Source: Myxococcus stipitatus DSM 14675
GTDB lineage: Bacteria; Myxococcota; Myxococcia; Myxococcales; Myxococcaceae
Assembly: GCF_000331735.1 (NCBI RefSeq)
Contig: NC_020126.1
Coordinates: 2,914,001-2,978,000 of the forward strand
Length of the DNA stretch: 64,000 bases
Reading direction: 5' to 3'
A model generated the notes under the pieces. It saw only the letters and a program-made list of their open reading frames with translations, was not told where the DNA came from and did no database searches. The first letter of the stretch is position 1; each line of letters begins with the position of its first letter. The position numbers and the translations under genes were made by a program. Positions 63,285-64,000 of this stretch are shown in pieces.

Positions 63285-63828
63285 ACAGCCGGGAATATAC
63301 CGATCTGCTTCAGGATCAACCAGCTAAACTCGGTGTCATGCGTCCAGCGGCACAACTCTCCGTTGTCCCGCATGAAAGGCCCTCGCCAGGGACAGTCGCC
63401 CCTTCTCCGATCGGTCCTTTCCGACCCGGCCACCCCGGGGCTCGGTGGCTCCGAGCGGCTCGCCAGCAACGGTGATGCGGTGCTGAAGGGCTGTGTACGC
63501 GGGCGGCCCTCCGGCTCGTACCCAGGCGCGAAGAGACGCACGGCGCTGGTGTCCGGTGATGCGTGGAGGAGGGCGGCCTCGCCATCCCGACCGGGGACGT
63601 CCAGCGGTCCACGAACCGGGCTCGGTGCTCCACGGTCCTGTTGAATCCCCGTCACCCTCACGAGCTGAGGCGGGAGTGCTTCGAGCGGACCCGGCGCGAG
63701 GCGGAGCAAGGGCTCACGGCCTTCAAGCAGCTGGGACACGCGGTGGCGCGGGGCACTTCTCCCTGACCGGATGAATCACCTGGTAGGGAAAAGTCCCCGG
63801 CGCCGCTGAGAGCACGACGGCGGGAGAC
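63285..63828. other. Intergenic stretch; one doubtful small frame
   Basis: 544 bases without a supported gene. A plus-strand frame at 63563-63766 (GTG start, 67 codons, LRRECFERTRREAEQGLTAF) has G/C-rich third positions like real genes but no ribosome site and no known family, so it is not called. No repeat, tRNA or terminator with a T-tract was seen. Confidence 0.45.
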
Positions 63829-64000
63829 TTACGCCGCGTCCTTCTTGTACGTCTCGGCGTGGTGCTTCTCGCACAGACCGGCCTTGAGGACCTTGGTGCG
63901 GCACTCGGGCTTGGAGCAGGTGCGGTAGCGCGAGTGGGGCAGGTCGCCCTGGCGCCAGGTCTTGTAGTGGAAGAAGCAGTAGCTCTTGGCGCGGTAGGGG
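63829..64000 (-). CDS. Cys/His-rich probable zinc-binding protein, C-terminus only
   Basis: The minus strand encodes 56 residues ending at TAA (63829-63831); the start lies beyond the right edge. The visible part has Cys/His pairs in zinc-finger-like spacing: YCFFHYKTW, RTCSKPECRTK and LCEKHHAETYKK. The first and last are similar to each other (C-x2-H followed by an aromatic/acidic run), suggesting a duplicated metal knuckle. No family recognised. Might bind RNA or DNA; this is inference. Confidence 0.75.
   Translation of the reverse strand, partial: PYRAKSYCFFHYKTWRQGDLPHSRYRTCSKPECRTKVLKAGLCEKHHAETYKKDAA

Noticed and set aside
63563-63766. Sixty-seven-codon plus frame with G/C-rich third positions.
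   Set aside because: No ribosome site, no signal, no recognised family; several other frames are also open here. Left uncalled.

Overview
The window is very GC-rich (codon third positions are overwhelmingly G or C) and reads as a chromosomal segment of a myxobacterium, most likely Myxococcus, Corallococcus or a relative. The grounds are Hanks-type Ser/Thr kinases with PEGA or SUMF1-like tails, PATAN (DUF4388) proteins, FecR-domain anti-sigma and lipoproteins, many lipoprotein signals, and an unusually long IF2. I see no insertion sequence, phage, plasmid, CRISPR, rRNA or tRNA gene. Species assignment is inference.

Layout. 1-8.3 kb: aminopeptidase P (cut by the left edge), RsmE, a DTW-domain tRNA-modifying protein, an ECF sigma factor with a FecR-type anti-sigma, a divergent Cys-rich lipoprotein and an RlmK-like rRNA methyltransferase. 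8.5-21.9 kb: a crotonase, two transsulfuration-type PLP enzymes about 6 kb apart, a lipoprotein with an S74 self-cleaving domain, a small secreted Cys-rich protein, a MaoC protein, a PEP-mutase-family protein, an alkylation-repair pair (Ada-AlkA fusion plus Ogt), an AmgK/MurU-like cell-wall recycling pair, a PP2C phosphatase, DUF192 and TrmL. 21.9-29.9 kb: a 1730-residue PATAN / (ARLAEE)n / DnaJ / TPR protein, then a receiver-PATAN-TM-TPR protein. This pair is the most unusual part of the window. 30-36 kb: tsaD, rsmA, a deoxynucleoside kinase, panB-panC, smpB and sspB. 36-42.4 kb (minus strand): a PEGA kinase, DUF971, and a FecR lipoprotein / LysM-like / HD-GYP operon behind a nitrilase-family amidase.

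42.6-53.6 kb holds the translation/RNA cluster rimP-nusA-ylxR-infB-ylxP-rbfA-truB-rpsO-pnp, with a good sigma70-like promoter before rpsO, a hairpin between rpsO and pnp, and a strong intrinsic terminator after pnp. 53.7-64 kb: a membrane protein and an M23 peptidase, dUTPase, a degenerate kinase fused to a SUMF1-like domain, an ABC-type substrate-binding protein and purB joined by 4-base overlaps, a convergent purC, a lipoprotein, and the C-terminus of a Cys/His-rich protein at the right edge.

Several convergent gene pairs are separated by perfect inverted repeats of 9-13 bp without long T-tracts, probably two-way terminators. All functional calls rest on motifs and family resemblance read by eye; no database search was possible.
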